A stretch of DNA of 7,955 bases from JAXGPP01 sp964436865 (GTDB lineage Bacteria; Planctomycetota; Planctomycetia; Pirellulales; Thermoguttaceae), in contig CAYTFK010000319.1 of the NCBI GenBank assembly GCA_964436865.1, forward strand, positions 1-7,955, in the 5' to 3' direction. This document shows positions 6,903-7,955 of the stretch, one piece after another. The notes below the pieces were generated by a model. That model did not search any database and had not been told where the DNA came from. It saw only the letters and a program-made list of their open reading frames with translations. Every line of letters begins with the position of its first letter. Position 1 is the stretch's first letter. The position numbers were made by a program, and so were the translations under genes.

Positions 6903-6906
6903 TGAC

Positions 6907-7955
6907 ATGAATTCAACATCTCTCCACACGTCGACGGTCATTGTGCTTGCAATCGCTCTGATTCTGCCATTTGGATCCGCCGAGGCATCGGAATCACAGA
7001 CGCAGTCGCCGCTGACGAATGTGGTGCTCATCCTGGTCGATAACGTGGGATACGGCGATCTCGGCTGTTATGGTAATCCGAACGTGAAGACGCCGAACAT
7101 CGACCAGCTTGCCCGTGAAGGAGTGCGTTGCACGAGCTTCTACATCGGCTCGCCTTCGTGCATGCCGTCGCGTGGCGCGTTACTGACCGGACGGCATCCG
7201 CTGCGCAACGGCCTCAACGAGCAACTGTGGCGGAATCGGTCAGAAGAGCAGATTGGGCTGTCTCATCGCGAGCGGTTACTGCCGCAGTACCTGAAAGAAC
7301 GCGGCTATGTCACCGGGTGTTTCGGAAAATGGAATCTTGGATTCGCTGCGGGAAGCCGCCCAACCGAACGAGGTTTTGACGAGTTCTTGGGGCATGCGTC
7401 GGGGAACATGCATTACTACCGCCACATCTACGACGGACGCAATGATCTTTACCGCGGCACACAGTCAGTCACGATGGACGGTTACTGCACCGACCTGTTC
7501 GCCGACGCCGCCTGCGACTTCATCCGCCGCCACGCCGACAGGCCATTTTTGGCCTATGTGCCGTTCAATGCGGCCCACTATCCCAACCCGCGCAATCATC
7601 AGCCGAACGAGCCGGTCATATGGCAGGCACCAAAGAAGTACTTCGAGATGTGCGGTTGGCCGGAGGACGAGCCTGACGAACAAAAGCGCTATTGGGCCGT
7701 GTTGACCGCATTGGACGATGGCGTCGGCAGGATTCTGAAGCAGTTGGACGAACAAGACCTTGCCGACCGGACGCTGGTGATTTTGCTGTCGGACAATGGC
7801 GCTTTCATGTTGCCGCGACGGGGGCTTGAGGTGGCGTCGAATCGACCCTTTCGCGACGGCGGGGTGACGCTCTGGGAAGGCGGCATCCGCGTGCCTTGCC
7901 TGGTTCGCTGGCCCGGGCGGTTGCCGGCCGGCACCGTGTGCGACGAACCGCTGGT
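6907..7955 (+). CDS. Secreted Cys-type sulfatase, type I family (3' partial)
   Basis: The frame runs from ATG 6907 to the window end with no stop (349 complete codons), roughly the first two-thirds to three-quarters of a usual sulfatase of 450-550 residues. It starts with a Sec signal peptide: hydrophobic VIVLAIALILPFG (11-23) and probable cleavage after AEA (25-27). The catalytic signature CMPSRGALLTGR (85-96) matches C-x-P-S-R-x(4)-T-G; Cys85 would be converted to formylglycine by a maturase encoded elsewhere. Other family landmarks are LILVDNVGYGDLGCYG (41-56), GKWNLG (140-145), HYPNP (224-228), SDNGAF (295-300) and TLWEGGIRVP (321-330). It hydrolyses sulfate esters, probably on a carbohydrate, in the periplasm or outside the cell; the exact substrate cannot be read from sequence. 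Three positions usually Asp, His and Lys are Asn46, Asn143 and Gly318 or Gly319. Codon use differs from the neighbours: two TTA and four TCA codons in 349. Confidence 0.93.
   Translation, partial: MNSTSLHTSTVIVLAIALILPFGSAEASESQTQSPLTNVVLILVDNVGYGDLGCYGNPNVKTPNIDQLAREGVRCTSFYIGSPSCMPSRGALLTGRHPLRNGLNEQLWRNRSEEQIGLSHRERLLPQYLKERGYVTGCFGKWNLGFAAGSRPTERGFDEFLGHASGNMHYYRHIYDGRNDLYRGTQSVTMDGYCTDLFADAACDFIRRHADRPFLAYVPFNAAHYPNPRNHQPNEPVIWQAPKKYFEMCGWPEDEPDEQKRYWAVLTALDDGVGRILKQLDEQDLADRTLVILLSDNGAFMLPRRGLEVASNRPFRDGGVTLWEGGIRVPCLVRWPGRLPAGTVCDEPL

Larger units (their letters stand above)
6612..6906. other. Divergent intergenic region between FAD oxidoreductase and sulfatase genes
   Basis: This 295-bp stretch must hold the promoters for both divergent genes. 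For the minus-strand gene, TAGAAT (minus strand 6672-6667) is a possible -10 box about 55 nt from ATG 6611, but I see no convincing -35. For the plus-strand gene see the TATAAT at 6820-6825. At 6657-6709 there is a short hairpin (TTTCC 6673-6677 with GGAAA 6686-6690) followed by GGACAGACCCC (6698-6708), which recalls REP-like intergenic repeats. GGATATCC (6739-6746) is a perfect 8-bp palindrome that could be part of an operator. No open frame here looks like a gene. Confidence 0.5.

Noticed and set aside
6590..6910. A 106-codon plus-strand frame spanning the divergent intergenic region
   Set aside because: No motif, no ribosome site, overlaps the start of both flanking genes, and composition is unlike a real protein.

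Overview
The window looks like a piece of a GC-rich Planctomycetota chromosome, most likely Pirellulales-like. This is inferred from gene content rather than from any marker gene: a Cys-type sulfatase with a signal peptide, Tat-exported sugar-isomerase-like and beta-helix proteins, a FAD oxidoreductase carrying HEAT repeats, and a fused SRPBCC/TIGR01777 epimerase. There are five protein-coding genes, two of them cut by the window edges. I saw no tRNA, rRNA, CRISPR array, transposase or phage gene.

Layout: (1) 1-1101, plus strand, 3' part of an SRPBCC + NAD(P)-dependent epimerase (TIGR01777/YfcH type). (2) 1133-2491, plus strand, an exported right-handed parallel beta-helix protein of the pectate-lyase-3 / GH28-related type, only 31 bp downstream. 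(3) 2492-2587, a short convergent intergenic region holding a long GC-rich hairpin (2524-2567), probably a terminator for both sides. (4) 2588-3493, minus strand, an exported (Tat) AP-endonuclease-2-type TIM barrel of the sugar isomerase/epimerase group. (5) 3633-6611, minus strand, a 992-residue protein with two FAD-dependent oxidoreductase modules in tandem followed by HEAT repeats. (6) 6612-6906, a 295-bp divergent intergenic region with a perfect TATAAT and a possible degenerate REP-like element. (7) 6907 to the window end, plus strand, the N-terminal 349 residues of a secreted type I sulfatase.

How they may work together: four of the five genes appear to encode exported proteins whose families act on carbohydrates or their sulfate esters. 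A reasonable but unproven reading is an extracytoplasmic carbohydrate-processing neighbourhood: the beta-helix protein and sulfatase attack a decorated polysaccharide, while the FAD enzyme and the TIM-barrel enzyme, on the same strand, oxidise and then rearrange or cleave a sugar. The points most worth a second look are the tandem FAD architecture with a degenerate first dinucleotide motif, the non-canonical active-site residues of the sulfatase, the exported TIM-barrel/FAD pair, and the near-perfect convergent hairpin.
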